From positions 1-64,000 of the forward strand of contig CBCTTQ010000005.1 in the NCBI GenBank assembly GCA_965149945.1: 64,000 bases of DNA. Reading direction: 5' to 3'. A program made the translations under genes and the position numbers. Positions 40,872 to 50,658 of the stretch are shown here, piece after piece. The DNA is from JAHZFN01 sp965149945 (GTDB lineage: Bacteria > Bacillota > Dehalobacteriia > UBA4068 > UBA4997). Numbering within the stretch: the stretch's first letter is position 1; the number at the start of each line of letters is the position of its first letter. The notes beneath the pieces are model-generated. The model searched no databases. It saw only the letters and a list, made by a program, of their open reading frames with translations, and was not told the DNA's origin.

Positions 40872-41654
40872 TTACTGTTGTCGAATCATTTCATGAAGGG
40901 CGCTCAAAGCATCCCGCAGACCGCCCACCCGATCAATCAAACCGCTGTCCACTGCTGCCTGACCGACCACAATGGTACCGATATCTCGTGTCAATTCTCC
41001 GGTATTCATCATATATTTCTTAAACTGCTCTTCACTGATACCGGAGTGCGTAGTGATAAAACGCACCACCCGATCCTGCATCTTTTCAATATAATCAAAA
41101 CTCTGGGGGACGCCGATCACCATGCCCGTCAACCGCACCGGATGAATGGTCATAGTGGCAGTGGGCGCGATAAAGGACAAATCCGACGCCACCGCAATAG
41201 GAACACCGATGCTGTGTCCACCGCCCAATACCAGAGAAACAGTGGGTTTGGACAGAGAGGCAATCATTTCCGCGATGGCCAATCCCGCTTCCACATCTCC
41301 GCCCACAGTGTTGAGTACAATCAATAATCCACGGATATCGTCCCGTTCCTCTACGGCTACCAGTTGAGGAATGATGTGTTCATATTTGGTAGTCTTGGTA
41401 TTTTCCGGCATTACCATATGCCCCTCAATCTCACCAATCACGGAAATCACATGAATATCACTTTCCGGCGCGGGAATTTCCGAAAATCCCAACTCCTCAA
41501 TGGTCTTCGCTTTTTCACCGCCTGTTTCCCGCGGAGAGGAAGGCGCCTCCTCTTCGACGCAGGCCGCCGCCTCCTCTTCGACGCAGACCGCCGCCTCCGT
41601 CCCATCTCGCTTTTCGATTTTCTGCATCCCTTGGTATTCTTTCTTTTGGTTCAT
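40872..41654 (-). CDS. tepA: ClpP-class translocation-enhancing protease TepA
   Basis: A 260-residue ClpP-fold serine protease of the TepA type. The core, from about residue 65, has catalytic Ser in [11 protein letters not shown] and His in TMTIHPVR, plus the GGDVEAG oxyanion region. The first about 60 residues are an acidic low-complexity stretch holding a duplicated CVEEEAAA unit encoded by a 24-bp tandem repeat. It sits just upstream of spoIIIE, as in Bacillus. Confidence 0.92.
   Translation of the reverse strand: MNQKKEYQGMQKIEKRDGTEAAVCVEEEAAACVEEEAPSSPRETGGEKAKTIEELGFSEIPAPESDIHVISVIGEIEGHMVMPENTKTTKYEHIIPQLVAVEERDDIRGLLIVLNTVGGDVEAGLAIAEMIASLSKPTVSLVLGGGHSIGVPIAVASDLSFIAPTATMTIHPVRLTGMVIGVPQSFDYIEKMQDRVVRFITTHSGISEEQFKKYMMNTGELTRDIGTIVVGQAAVDSGLIDRVGGLRDALSALHEMIRQQ
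41545..41592. repeat. 24-bp tandem duplication inside tepA
   Basis: Two copies (41545-41568, 41569-41592) differ at one base and keep the reading frame, adding eight residues to the acidic N-terminal stretch. A five-base start of a third copy follows. Confidence 0.85.
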
Positions 41655-41763
41655 TCATAACGCTCCTTTTTATCTTCGGCTCTGAAGTCCTTCTGCAAAT
41701 ATTCTTGCCTTTAGTATCCCCGAAACGAAGCGTCCTATACTCTGCAGCATCCCGAATCGCGCA

Positions 41764-41793
41764 AAAAGGAGCGCCCCCGTTTTCACGGGGGCG
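41764..41793 (-). terminator. Terminator after gldA
   Basis: A GC-rich stem (CGCCCCCGT with ACGGGGGCG) with short loop lies in front of CTCCTTTTTGC on the minus strand. Confidence 0.85.
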
Positions 41794-41858
41794 AGGAGAA
41801 AAATGAGCGCTTTACAGCATTCTTTTGGCAATATTCTATTTCTGCAATATTTTCCGCG

Positions 41859-42941
41859 TTATTTCCGCGCCAACGCGTCCGCGGCTTTCATCGCGGCAAA
41901 TACATCATACGGAGTCACAGCAAAGGGCATATTGCCCATGGTATCGTTTTCCGCGCAGCTGGCTTCGGCAGCTTTCATCAGCGCTTCGTCACTGACTTCG
42001 CCCAAACCGAGATCCGCCAGAGTCACCGGCAAACCAATGTTGCGGCAGAAATCGATAATCATCATAACTTCTTCCAGAGAGCGATTTTCCAAAACCAATT
42101 GCGTAATGGTACCGAAAGCCACCTTTTCCCCATGGAGCATATGGTGACATTCCGGCAAAACGGTCAGCCCGTTGTGTACGGCATGCGCCGCGGAAAGACC
42201 GCCGCTTTCAAATCCGACACCACTCAAATAGGTATTGGCTTCGATAATATTTTCCACCGCCTGTGTGCAAAGACCCTTCTCTACAGCAGCCACCGCTTTC
42301 ACACCGTCTGCCAGCAAAGTTTCCCGACAAAGCGTCGCCAGCGCCAAAGCCGCTTTGGTCACATGACCGCCTGCCATGGTAACGGCATCCGCCTGTACAC
42401 AGGCAGCCGCTTCGTAATAAGTAGCGAGGGCGTCGCCGATGCCCGCCGCCAAAAAACGTACCGGCGCTTTGGAAATAATTTCCGTATCCATCAAGACCAT
42501 ATTAGGGTTGGCAGGCAGAGGCAGATAACTTTCAAATTCACCGTCTTCCGTATAGATCACGGACAAACGGCTGCAAGGAGCGTCTGTCGAAGCGATAGTA
42601 GGTACAATGATCACAGGCAGTTTGGCATAATGCGCTGTCGCTTTGGCGGTATCCAAAGTTTTACCGCCGCCGATACCTACAACCACATCGCAAGAACCCA
42701 GCTTTTCCCGATGCGAATTAATTTCTTTCATGCAGCATTCGCCGCCGAAATGACCGAGCTGATAAGGAATTTTTTCCGCTTCGAAACTGGCAGTCACCGT
42801 ATCCAGATAATGATCATAAATAAACTGGTCCACGATAATGTAGGCGCCGCTTTCGCCGATTTCCCGGTAGTAACCGGCTAATTTTCTCAGTTCTCCGTTA
42901 CCTTGTACATAGCTGCCGGGGGATGTGATGATTTTTACCAT
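41859..42941 (-). CDS. gldA: Glycerol dehydrogenase
   Basis: A 360-residue iron-type alcohol dehydrogenase family enzyme oxidising glycerol to dihydroxyacetone with NAD. GIGGGKTLDTAKA binds the cofactor; metal ligands are in LAAGIGDALATYYEA, AHAVHNGL and HGEKVAFG. Full length. RBS AAAGGAG. It stands between rnj and tepA with its own promoter and terminator, breaking an otherwise conserved order. Confidence 0.94.
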   Translation of the reverse strand: MVKIITSPGSYVQGNGELRKLAGYYREIGESGAYIIVDQFIYDHYLDTVTASFEAEKIPYQLGHFGGECCMKEINSHREKLGSCDVVVGIGGGKTLDTAKATAHYAKLPVIIVPTIASTDAPCSRLSVIYTEDGEFESYLPLPANPNMVLMDTEIISKAPVRFLAAGIGDALATYYEAAACVQADAVTMAGGHVTKAALALATLCRETLLADGVKAVAAVEKGLCTQAVENIIEANTYLSGVGFESGGLSAAHAVHNGLTVLPECHHMLHGEKVAFGTITQLVLENRSLEEVMMIIDFCRNIGLPVTLADLGLGEVSDEALMKAAEASCAENDTMGNMPFAVTPYDVFAAMKAADALARK

Positions 42942-43217
42942 AATGATACTCCTTTCTGTTTCTTGAGGTTTTTGGCTTGTTTCTAGGATGAGACGCTGTC
43001 GGTTCTTTTATACGTTTGGTCGGAAATTTCTGTCGGTAATACCGCGCAAAAGCGCCACCGACCCAAGGAGGCTTGATTTCTCCGAAACGACCGATTCTCT
43101 GAAAGACGCGCCCTCCCGGATCTCCTATTCGGATTCTCCTTTAATATCTCTTTTTCATAAGCATCTCTTTTTTTACGCTACGATCTTTTTCTTTCTTCAT
43201 TCCGCTTTTCTAAATCC

Positions 43218-43247
43218 ATTATAGACGGATTCTCTCCATACCGTCAA
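43218..43247 (-). promoter_or_regulatory. Promoter and long leader of gldA
   Basis: Minus strand TTGACG (43242-43247), 18-bp spacer, TATAAT (43218-43223). The transcript would carry a leader of about 270 bases (to 42942) holding a hairpin near 43025-43060. No known riboswitch was recognised in it. Confidence 0.7.
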
Positions 43248-43340
43248 GACCCAAAAGCCGCTCACGTCATATCAGTTTTACATGCTGTCATTGCATTTTT
43301 TTATTTGCCCTGCTAACTTTTTTATCCATCAAATACTACC

Positions 43341-43385
43341 AAAAAGGGCGCCCCTTTCCCATATGGGAAAAGGGGCGCCCTTTTT
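43341..43385. terminator. Bidirectional terminator between rnj and gldA
   Basis: A long near-perfect palindrome (AAAAAGGGCGCCCCTTTCCC and its complement) with T-runs on both sides; it closes the RNase J transcript. Confidence 0.9.
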
Positions 43386-43409
43386 AAAGCTTAAAAAATT
43401 TTTCAAAAA

Positions 43410-45521
43410 TTACACTTCCATTACAATGGGTAAAATAATGGGCTTTCGACCCGTCTGCTCATAGAGATACTTACTTAAAGCGGAACGAATATGACTTTTC
43501 ATAGCGGGCAAATGATAATCCTTGCCCAGATAGTCATCGCAAATATTTTGCACAATCTGCTCCGCCTCGCTGATAATCAAATCATTATCCCGTTCGTACA
43601 CAAACCCTCGAGAAACCAAATAGGGATCTGCCACACTGCGACCGTTGCGTTTGTCCATCACCACATTGGCAATGACAATGCCGTCACTGGAAAGCTGACG
43701 CCGTTCTTTCAACACCGCCGTTCCCACATCGCCCACACCCAAGCCGTCAATCAAAATCCGCCCGGATTGGACTTTGCCGCTGATTTTGCCGGAAGTTCCG
43801 TTTAACTCCAATACTTGTCCGTTTTCCAACAAAAAGACATCTTCCGCGGGGACCCCCATTTTTTCCGCCAATTTGCCGTGGGCGCAGAGCATTCGATACT
43901 CACCGTGTACCGGCATGAAAAAGCGCGGTTTCACCATATTGAACATCAGTTTCAAATCCTCCGCACTGGCATGACCGGAAACATGAATGCCCAAAGAACG
44001 GCCATACATGACTTCCGCACCGCGGCGATACAGATTATCGATGGTTTTGGCAACGGTTTTTTCATTGCCCGGAATGGCATTGGCAGAGATCACAATCAAA
44101 TCCCCTTCTCGGATTTTGATCTGTCGATGCTCTCCCTGGCTCATTCTGGTCAAGCCCGCGAAGGATTCTCCCTGACTGCCGGTGGTGAGAATGGTTACCT
44201 TTTTGTCCGGATAACTGTTGATTTCCGAAATATCCACCAGCGTATCCGGTTTCACTTGCAAATAACCCATCTCCATGGCAATACCCATGACATTGGTCAT
44301 ACCACGTCCCACAACAGCTACCTTGCGATTGGTAGCTTCCGCAGTCCAAATCACCTGCTGAATGCGGTGTACATTGGAAGCAAAACTGGTCACAATGATC
44401 CGTCCCGTCGCGCCCAAAAAAGTGGTCTCCAAAGTAGCGCCCACCGAACGCTCCGAAGGAGTAAACCCGGGGCGTTCCACATTGGTGCTGTCCGCCATCA
44501 TCAGCAGAACACCCTGTTCGCCCAGTTCAGAAAAACGCGCCAAATCCATAAACTGATTATCCACCGGAGACATATCCAATTTAAAGTCACCCGTATGGAC
44601 AATGATGCCCACAGGCGTATGGATAGCCAACGCGAAAGAATCGGGAATGCTGTGAGAAACACGAATAAATTCCACTCGAAAAGGCCCAATTTTGATCACA
44701 TTTCGATTGTGTACTTCATTTAACGCAATCCCTTGAATATTATGCTCTTCTAATTTGCTGCGAATCAGTCCCAGCGTCAGCTTGCCGCTGTACACCGGCA
44801 TCGGCAAATCTCGCAGCAAATACGGCAAACCGCCGATGTGGTCTTCATGACCGTGGGTAACCACAACGGCCCGTACCATGCTCCGATTTTCCAGCAAATA
44901 GCTATAATCGGGAATAACCAAATCGATGCCCGGCAAATCATCATCGGGGAAACTCATACCGCCGTCCACTACCAAGATGTCATTGCCGTATTTGATGGCT
45001 GTCATATTTTTGCCGATCTCTCCCAAGCCGCCTAAAGGAATAATAGAAAGTTTTTCTGTCCCTTTCGTATTGTTTTTTCCTTTGTTTTTTCGATCCAATT
45101 TCAATTTGGAAAAGGAAAAAAGACCGCCGGACGTTTTGGCTCCTTTCCCATTAGCAGATTTATTTTTGGGAGGGCTTTGCTTTTTGTTTTCAGCGCGTTT
45201 CTTAGGCGCGCTGTCCGTTTTTTTCTGACCGGAACGAGCGGATTTGTTTCCGTTTTTCTTTTGATTTTGCCCTTTTTTGGCGCTTTTGTTCCGATTATTA
45301 TCAGATTGATTCAAGCCCAAAGAAGATTCCAGTTTTGCTTCCAGATTGCGTTCCAGCTCGTCAAAACTTCTTTGCAAAGAGTTTTTTTCTTTGGCGGAAT
45401 TATTTTTCTTTCCGACAAAAGCATTTTTCTTACTGCCGTTCCGCTTATTACTGAAATTCTTCTTGCGTCCTTGGTCGTGAGCAGACGGTTGTTGGTTTCC
45501 GCTCACTTGCTTATTATCCAT
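43410..45521 (-). CDS. rnj: Ribonuclease J with long basic N-terminal extension
   Basis: A 703-residue beta-CASP metallo-beta-lactamase nuclease acting in mRNA decay and maturation (endo- and 5'-3' exonuclease). The catalytic domain begins near residue 156 (KLSIIPLGGLGEIGKNM), with zinc motif HGHEDH at 213-218 and later THTGDF-like, DSTNVERPG and SGHASAEDL segments. The first about 155 residues are an added Lys/Asn/Ser-rich stretch with a short coiled-coil-like piece (LQRSFDELERNLEAKLESSL), probably disordered. Position between dapA and tepA matches rnjB of Bacillus. Confidence 0.95.
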   Translation of the reverse strand: MDNKQVSGNQQPSAHDQGRKKNFSNKRNGSKKNAFVGKKNNSAKEKNSLQRSFDELERNLEAKLESSLGLNQSDNNRNKSAKKGQNQKKNGNKSARSGQKKTDSAPKKRAENKKQSPPKNKSANGKGAKTSGGLFSFSKLKLDRKNKGKNNTKGTEKLSIIPLGGLGEIGKNMTAIKYGNDILVVDGGMSFPDDDLPGIDLVIPDYSYLLENRSMVRAVVVTHGHEDHIGGLPYLLRDLPMPVYSGKLTLGLIRSKLEEHNIQGIALNEVHNRNVIKIGPFRVEFIRVSHSIPDSFALAIHTPVGIIVHTGDFKLDMSPVDNQFMDLARFSELGEQGVLLMMADSTNVERPGFTPSERSVGATLETTFLGATGRIIVTSFASNVHRIQQVIWTAEATNRKVAVVGRGMTNVMGIAMEMGYLQVKPDTLVDISEINSYPDKKVTILTTGSQGESFAGLTRMSQGEHRQIKIREGDLIVISANAIPGNEKTVAKTIDNLYRRGAEVMYGRSLGIHVSGHASAEDLKLMFNMVKPRFFMPVHGEYRMLCAHGKLAEKMGVPAEDVFLLENGQVLELNGTSGKISGKVQSGRILIDGLGVGDVGTAVLKERRQLSSDGIVIANVVMDKRNGRSVADPYLVSRGFVYERDNDLIISEAEQIVQNICDDYLGKDYHLPAMKSHIRSALSKYLYEQTGRKPIILPIVMEV

Positions 45522-45949
45522 AATACACTCCTTTCTGTTTTAATTTTTTTTTTGCAAAAAATAGGATGATCCTAATTTTCGTTTTCGCTTTTATTTTTGT
45601 TTTCGGGAAAATTTCGGAACCCGCTTAAAAGTTTCTCTTTCACCGCTGTTTCGCGCGGAGCGCCGTCTTTTTCACCGAGAAATTCCCACTTTGGGACCTC
45701 CTGTCAGTTTGTTTTCTTCCCGACCGCGATTGTGTTTTTCAGAGATTTTCCGCATGAAAACATCCCCGCCGATTACCAAGAGCTTGTTCGTCGGGATCTT
45801 TTTTCCTTTTTTACGACAGATGTTTCAATATTCAAGCGTCGCCCTTGCTGTTTTTCGGTGAAATTTTTCGAATTTCGCCGCGGGATGGGAAACAGAAGCA
45901 GACTCCACCCAAAATGCCTCTGAGTGGAGTCAATCTGTTATTGCATACT
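45522..45949. other. Gap between dapA and rnj
   Basis: No gene is supported. It holds a hairpin after dapA (GACTCCAC at 45901-45908 with GTGGAGTC at 45924-45931, weak T-tract) and a 13-bp palindrome TAGGATGATCCTA (45562-45574) about 40 bases before the rnj start. Confidence 0.6.
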
Positions 45950-46837
45950 TTATTTTAACAAACCTGCGTCTTTCAGCATATCCCGCAAAACGGCGTTTTG
46001 TTCCTCCGTAGCGGGAATCAAAGGCAAGCGGCATTCTCCCATATCCCAGCCCAGCATATTCAGACACGCTTTAATGGGGATGGGGTTCGCCGTAATGAAA
46101 ATCTTATGGAACAACGGTAAATAACGCAAATGCAGATCCAATGCCTTTTTCACATCACCTGCAAAAAACGCCTGAATCATTTCCTGCAACTGCTCCCCGA
46201 TCAGATGGGACGCTACGCTGATGACACCACTGCCGCCTACAGATAAAATAGGTAACGTCAGAGAATCGTCACCGGAATAAATGGTAAAATCATCACCCAT
46301 GAGACGGCGCAGATTGCTCACCTGATCCAAATTACCGGTGCTGTCTTTCAAAGCAACGATATTGGGACAATCCGCCGCCACCCGTTTTACTGTTTCCGGC
46401 TGCATGTTGATGCCGGTACGGCCGGGAATATTATAAAGAATCATCGGCAAATCGGGAGCGCCGTTGGCAATCGCCTTAAAATGCTGATAAAGACCTTCTT
46501 GAGGGGGTTTGTTGTAATACGGCACTACGGCAAGCAAAGCATCCGCGCCGGATTTTTCCGCGCGTTTCGCCAAGTCAACAGAAAAAGCGGTTTCGTTATC
46601 AGTCGTTCCTACGACTACTTTGCCCTTACCTTTGGCGGCTTCAATAACAGCATCCCAAAGTTTATCTTTTTCCGGGACGGACAGGGTGGGACTTTCTCCC
46701 GTTGTTCCGCAGACCACAACGGCGTCGGAACCATGGGTCAGTAAGTACTCTGTCAGTTTCTGCGCTTTTTCATAGTCTACTTCTCCCGTTTTGGTGTACG
46801 GGGTGACCATGGCGGTTAATACTCTACCCAATGACAT
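45950..46837 (-). CDS. dapA: 4-Hydroxy-tetrahydrodipicolinate synthase
   Basis: A 295-residue TIM-barrel aldolase joining pyruvate and aspartate semialdehyde. GTTGESPTLS is at the N-terminus, catalytic Tyr lies in LYNIPGRTGINM and the Schiff-base Lys in IVALKDSTGNL. It feeds both lysine/mesodiaminopimelate and, in spore-formers, dipicolinate. It follows asd by 48 bases. Confidence 0.97.
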   Translation of the reverse strand: MSLGRVLTAMVTPYTKTGEVDYEKAQKLTEYLLTHGSDAVVVCGTTGESPTLSVPEKDKLWDAVIEAAKGKGKVVVGTTDNETAFSVDLAKRAEKSGADALLAVVPYYNKPPQEGLYQHFKAIANGAPDLPMILYNIPGRTGINMQPETVKRVAADCPNIVALKDSTGNLDQVSNLRRLMGDDFTIYSGDDSLTLPILSVGGSGVISVASHLIGEQLQEMIQAFFAGDVKKALDLHLRYLPLFHKIFITANPIPIKACLNMLGWDMGECRLPLIPATEEQNAVLRDMLKDAGLLK

Positions 46838-46885
46838 AACAAATCCTCCTCTGAAAACTGAAACTGTATTTTTTTACGGCAACGA

Positions 46886-47905
46886 TTATCTGCCTTTTAC
46901 CAAATCTTTTTCCACCAGCAGCTGCGCGATCTGAACAGCGTTGGTCGCGGCGCCTTTGCGAATCTGGTCCGCCACTACAAAGAAGCAAAGACCGTTTTCG
47001 CAGGAGATATCTTTTCTGATGCGACCTACGTAAACTTCATCCGTATCGGAAGTAAACAACGGCATCGGATACACATTATTTTGGATATCATCCTGGATGA
47101 TGATACCGGGCGCCTTTCTCAGCACTTCCCTGGCTTCGGCGGCGTCGATGGGTTTTTCCGTTTCGATGCTGACCGCTTCGGAATGGCTGCGCATGATAGG
47201 CACACGCACCGCTGTAGCGCTGACTTTAATGGCATCGCTATGGAGCATTTTTTGTGTTTCCCAAGTCATTTTCATTTCTTCTTTGGTATAATCATTGTCT
47301 TGGAAAACATCAATATGGGGGATCAAGTTGTTGGCAATTTGATATTGGAATTTTTCTACTTTTATTTCTTTGCCTTCGGCAATGGCTTTCATCTGTTGTT
47401 CCAGTTCATCCATGCCTTCTTTGCCGGCGCCGGAAACCGCCTGGTAAGTGGAGACTACTACTCTTTTCAGACCGTAAGCGTCATGGAGTGGTTTCAGAGC
47501 AACCACCATTTGGATGGTGGAGCAATTGGGATTGGCAATGATGCCTTTATGCCATTCCACATCCTCCGGGTTGACTTCCGGCACAACCAGCGGGATTTCC
47601 GGATCATAACGGAATGTGGAGCTGTTATCAATGCAGACAGCGCCGCGTTTCACTGCTTCGGGAGCTAAGGTTTTGCTGATGCTGCCACCGGCAAACAAAA
47701 CAATGTCCACATCCTCAAAGGATTCCGGTTTAGCTTCATGCACCACCAAATCTTCTCCGCGGTAAGAAAGCACTTTCCCTTCGGAACGGGCAGACGCCAA
47801 CAATTTCAATTCCGCGATGGGAAAATCTCTCTCCGCCAATACTTTCATCAATTCATGACCGACGGCACCGGTCGCACCGACAATTGCCACATTATACTTC
47901 TTCAT
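46886..47905 (-). CDS. asd: Aspartate-semialdehyde dehydrogenase
   Basis: A 339-residue NADPH enzyme reducing aspartyl phosphate. VGATGAVGHELMKVL binds NADP; the catalytic Cys is in ANPNCSTIQM; His lies in RVPIMRSHSEAVSIE. Normal length. Second gene before dapA in the spoVF-asd-dapA order. Confidence 0.97.
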   Translation of the reverse strand: MKKYNVAIVGATGAVGHELMKVLAERDFPIAELKLLASARSEGKVLSYRGEDLVVHEAKPESFEDVDIVLFAGGSISKTLAPEAVKRGAVCIDNSSTFRYDPEIPLVVPEVNPEDVEWHKGIIANPNCSTIQMVVALKPLHDAYGLKRVVVSTYQAVSGAGKEGMDELEQQMKAIAEGKEIKVEKFQYQIANNLIPHIDVFQDNDYTKEEMKMTWETQKMLHSDAIKVSATAVRVPIMRSHSEAVSIETEKPIDAAEAREVLRKAPGIIIQDDIQNNVYPMPLFTSDTDEVYVGRIRKDISCENGLCFFVVADQIRKGAATNAVQIAQLLVEKDLVKGR

Positions 47906-48022
47906 TATTTAAAATCCTCCAAACAAAAAGTACTTTTACATGTTATCATACACATTCATTTTATCATTTTTTTCCCTGTTTGGCAAGGACTTTCCCGGTA
48001 CAATCACAATTTTTCCCCATCC

Positions 48023-48619
48023 TCAGTACTGCACTAAAAGAGGCTGTAATTGCCGATTATCCAGCGCCCATACCAAGGTATCTCGAACCTTACCCGCGTC
48101 AAAAATAATCGAATTGGGCTTCTTTTCCGCGTTGTCCTGCCCAAAAGGCACAAAAAAGATATTTTTCACATTTAACAGTTCTCCCAGGTTTTTAGCGTTC
48201 ATCCCCAAACCGTCATTACTGGCCAATGCCAAAACCACCGGTTTGGCGTTACGCAAATGGGCTTTGGCAGCCATCAAGACAGGACCGTCTGTGATACCAT
48301 GGCAAAGTTTGGCCATGGTATTGCCGGAACAAGGCGCGATAAGCAAAACATCCAAAAATCCCGTCGGACCGATAGGCTCCGCTTCCGGGATGGTCACAAT
48401 GGGCGGTTGGCAACCCAGTTGTTTCAACTGCCGCCGCCATTCCGCAGCCGCGCCGAATTTGGTATCCAACAATTGAACATGTTCCGAAAGAATGGGATAG
48501 ACCACCGCTCCTTCCCGAAGGAGTTGCTCAATCACAGTCATCACTCGCTCCATGGTACAAAAAGAACCGGTCAGCGCGATGCCGATTTTTTTCTTGTTCA
48601 GAGGGCTATCATTCCGCAT
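48023..48619 (-). CDS. spoVFB: Dipicolinate synthase subunit B
   Basis: A 198-residue flavoprotein-fold subunit (LNKKKIGIALTGSFCTMERV; IAPCSGNTMAKLCHGITDGP) of the enzyme making dipicolinic acid in the mother cell during sporulation. ATG at 48619 has GGAGGTG in front and overlaps the end of subunit A by 11 bases. Confidence 0.95.
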   Translation of the reverse strand: MRNDSPLNKKKIGIALTGSFCTMERVMTVIEQLLREGAVVYPILSEHVQLLDTKFGAAAEWRRQLKQLGCQPPIVTIPEAEPIGPTGFLDVLLIAPCSGNTMAKLCHGITDGPVLMAAKAHLRNAKPVVLALASNDGLGMNAKNLGELLNVKNIFFVPFGQDNAEKKPNSIIFDAGKVRDTLVWALDNRQLQPLLVQY

Positions 48620-49514
48620 AGGCGTCACCTCCCGTCCGATTTTCCCGGATCAAGTCAGCCAGCAGCGCAGGATAAAAAGCAGCCAAAATCCGTCCCGCAG
48701 TCACCGGCGCCACCTTACCCGGCAAGCCCAGAGCATGGATGGTTTTGATACCCATTTCCGTCGCCAGCGCGAAATCTGTACCTCCGGGAGGACTCGCCAA
48801 ATCGATGATGACCGTATGCTTCGCCATGTTTTCTAACATCGAGCGTTCGATTACGGGAGCAGGAATAGTATTAAACACCACTTCCACATCGGTCAGACAC
48901 GACTGCCGCTCCGTCCAAGGACAAACAGCGCAACCGTCTCGTACCGCCGCGGCAAATCGCCCGACTCCCCGATTGGTCACTGTCACCCTGGCGCCCAGGG
49001 CATGCAATTTATCGCACAGCGCCGCGCCCACTCTGCCATATCCCAAAACCAACACCCGCATCCCGTCCACCGTCACCGAAGTTTCTTCCATTGCAATCTG
49101 CACGGCGCCTTCCGCCGTGGGGATGGCGTTGGGAATGGCAATGCGATCGTTTTCCGCCACTTCCGTCAGAGGCAGCCGCAACGCCGCCGCCAAATTTTGC
49201 AAATAGACAGATGCCACCCCAGTCACTACCGGCGTCCCGGCAGGTACATCCGCCCAATCCTCTTCTGTGATGAGAGGATGATCGGCAAACGGCGCGTGCA
49301 ATCTGCCGTTATTGCGGATTCCCGGCAACGGCAATAAAATCACCGCCGCGCCCTTCACCGCCTCGGCAGCGGTTTCACAACAAACCGCGCCGTCAGCCAG
49401 TTCCGCCTTCGGCAGACCCCAAACCCGAACCTGCCAACCCGCCGCCAACAGCGCCGGAACCACCTGAAATTCTCTTTGGTCGCCGCCCAACAGGGCTACA
49501 ACTCTCTCAGCCAT
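48609..49514 (-). CDS. spoVFA: Dipicolinate synthase subunit A
   Basis: A 301-residue subunit with a nucleotide-binding domain: VLVLGYGRVGAALCDKLHAL, and the end ALGLPGKVAPVTAGRI. It works with subunit B to oxidise dihydrodipicolinate. A good sigma-K-like promoter lies just upstream. The pair is diagnostic for endospore formation. Confidence 0.95.
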   Translation of the reverse strand: MAERVVALLGGDQREFQVVPALLAAGWQVRVWGLPKAELADGAVCCETAAEAVKGAAVILLPLPGIRNNGRLHAPFADHPLITEEDWADVPAGTPVVTGVASVYLQNLAAALRLPLTEVAENDRIAIPNAIPTAEGAVQIAMEETSVTVDGMRVLVLGYGRVGAALCDKLHALGARVTVTNRGVGRFAAAVRDGCAVCPWTERQSCLTDVEVVFNTIPAPVIERSMLENMAKHTVIIDLASPPGGTDFALATEMGIKTIHALGLPGKVAPVTAGRILAAFYPALLADLIRENRTGGDAYAE

Positions 49515-49548
49515 ACTATCACCGGCCCTTCCGTTCTATGAATAATAC

Positions 49549-49577
49549 TATTATATGACAGAAAAAAAACGCTGGTG
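49549..49577 (-). promoter_or_regulatory. Candidate sigma-K promoter of spoVFAB
   Basis: Minus strand CACC (49574-49577), 16-bp spacer, CATATAATA (49549-49557), matching the sigma-K pattern AC / CATANNNTA. Bacillus spoVF is sigma-K dependent. Confidence 0.5.
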
Positions 49578-49608
49578 CAAAAAAAGCGGGGCGCTTCCCG
49601 CGTCCCGC
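49578..49608 (-). terminator. Terminator after dapB
   Basis: A GC-rich hairpin (AGCGGG... with CCCCGCT) followed by TTTTTTTGC on the minus strand separates dapB from spoVFA. Confidence 0.85.
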
Positions 49609-49646
49609 TAAACACTCCTTCCGCATTCCTGATTATCCACAATCTT

Positions 49647-50447
49647 CTACAACAGTTTTTCCAAACCGAATACCAATCCTTTTTGATTAATGATAGAAGT
49701 CACCGCCATCATTACACCGGGTACATAGGATTCCCGATTCAAAGAGTCGTGGCGAATGCACAGAACCTGACCGATGTCCCCGAACACCACTTCCTGCGTG
49801 GCTACATATCCGGGCAAACGAACACTATGAACCCGCATTCCGTCAAATTCACCGCCCCGAGCGCCATTGATCCGTTCAAATTCCTGCAAATTTCCCTGCA
49901 TAAAGGCTTTGCGGTTTTCTTTGATCATTTCCAAAGTAGTCACCGCCGTACCGCTGGGCGCGTCCAGTTTCTGGTCATGGTGCCGCTCAATGACTTCTAC
50001 ATGGGGCATATATTTAGCGGCGTCAGCGGCGTACTTCATCAGCAATACCGCGCCGATAGCAAAATTAGGCGCAATGAAAACAGGACTGTCGTATTCCTCA
50101 CACCATTTTTCCACCTGTTTCAAATCGTCTTGATTGATACCGGTGGTACCCACCACAATGGGAGTTCTCAAGCTGACTGCTGTAAAAATATTCTTCATTA
50201 CCGTCTGAGGGCTGGTAAAATCCACCACCACATCGGGTTTAATCATTTTGACAGCTTTTTTTAAATTGGTTTCTATTCCGAAGCCCAGCGGCGTGGAACC
50301 ACACATATATCCATAGTCGATGTTGGAAGATTTTAAATCAACGGCGCCGATCAATTCCACCCTTTTATCCGCCACCAAACCGGCAGAGATGGCCTTTCCC
50401 ATTTTTCCCGCCGCGCCGTTCATGATTACTGTAATTTTTTCTGCCAT
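49647..50447 (-). CDS. dapB: 4-Hydroxy-tetrahydrodipicolinate reductase
   Basis: A 266-residue NAD(P)H reductase. GAAGKMGKAI binds the cofactor; VIERHHDQKLDAPSGTA carries catalytic His and Lys. It makes tetrahydrodipicolinate from the DapA product. It sits upstream of spoVFA but has its own terminator. Confidence 0.96.
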   Translation of the reverse strand: MAEKITVIMNGAAGKMGKAISAGLVADKRVELIGAVDLKSSNIDYGYMCGSTPLGFGIETNLKKAVKMIKPDVVVDFTSPQTVMKNIFTAVSLRTPIVVGTTGINQDDLKQVEKWCEEYDSPVFIAPNFAIGAVLLMKYAADAAKYMPHVEVIERHHDQKLDAPSGTAVTTLEMIKENRKAFMQGNLQEFERINGARGGEFDGMRVHSVRLPGYVATQEVVFGDIGQVLCIRHDSLNRESYVPGVMMAVTSIINQKGLVFGLEKLL

Positions 50448-50658
50448 AACGCATTCTCCTTTTTCCGTGACAATCCTCTTTTCCTATGCCGCACGAAAAA
50501 AATCTGCACAGGACCCCTTTTCCTCAGCTTAATACGGAATACTTTTCGCCGCGGCAATCGCGCGAAATACCGCAGAAACCGTAACCGTCGTTTTGTCAAA
50601 AGGAACGCGATCATAGGTTGTTCTTTTTCAAAAGAAAATACTCCGCTTTATCTGTTAT

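Noticed and set aside
43010..43070. T-box-like sequence GGTAATACCGCG on the plus strand
   Set aside because: The UGGN that must pair with tRNA is not present, no stem I was seen and no plus-strand gene follows.
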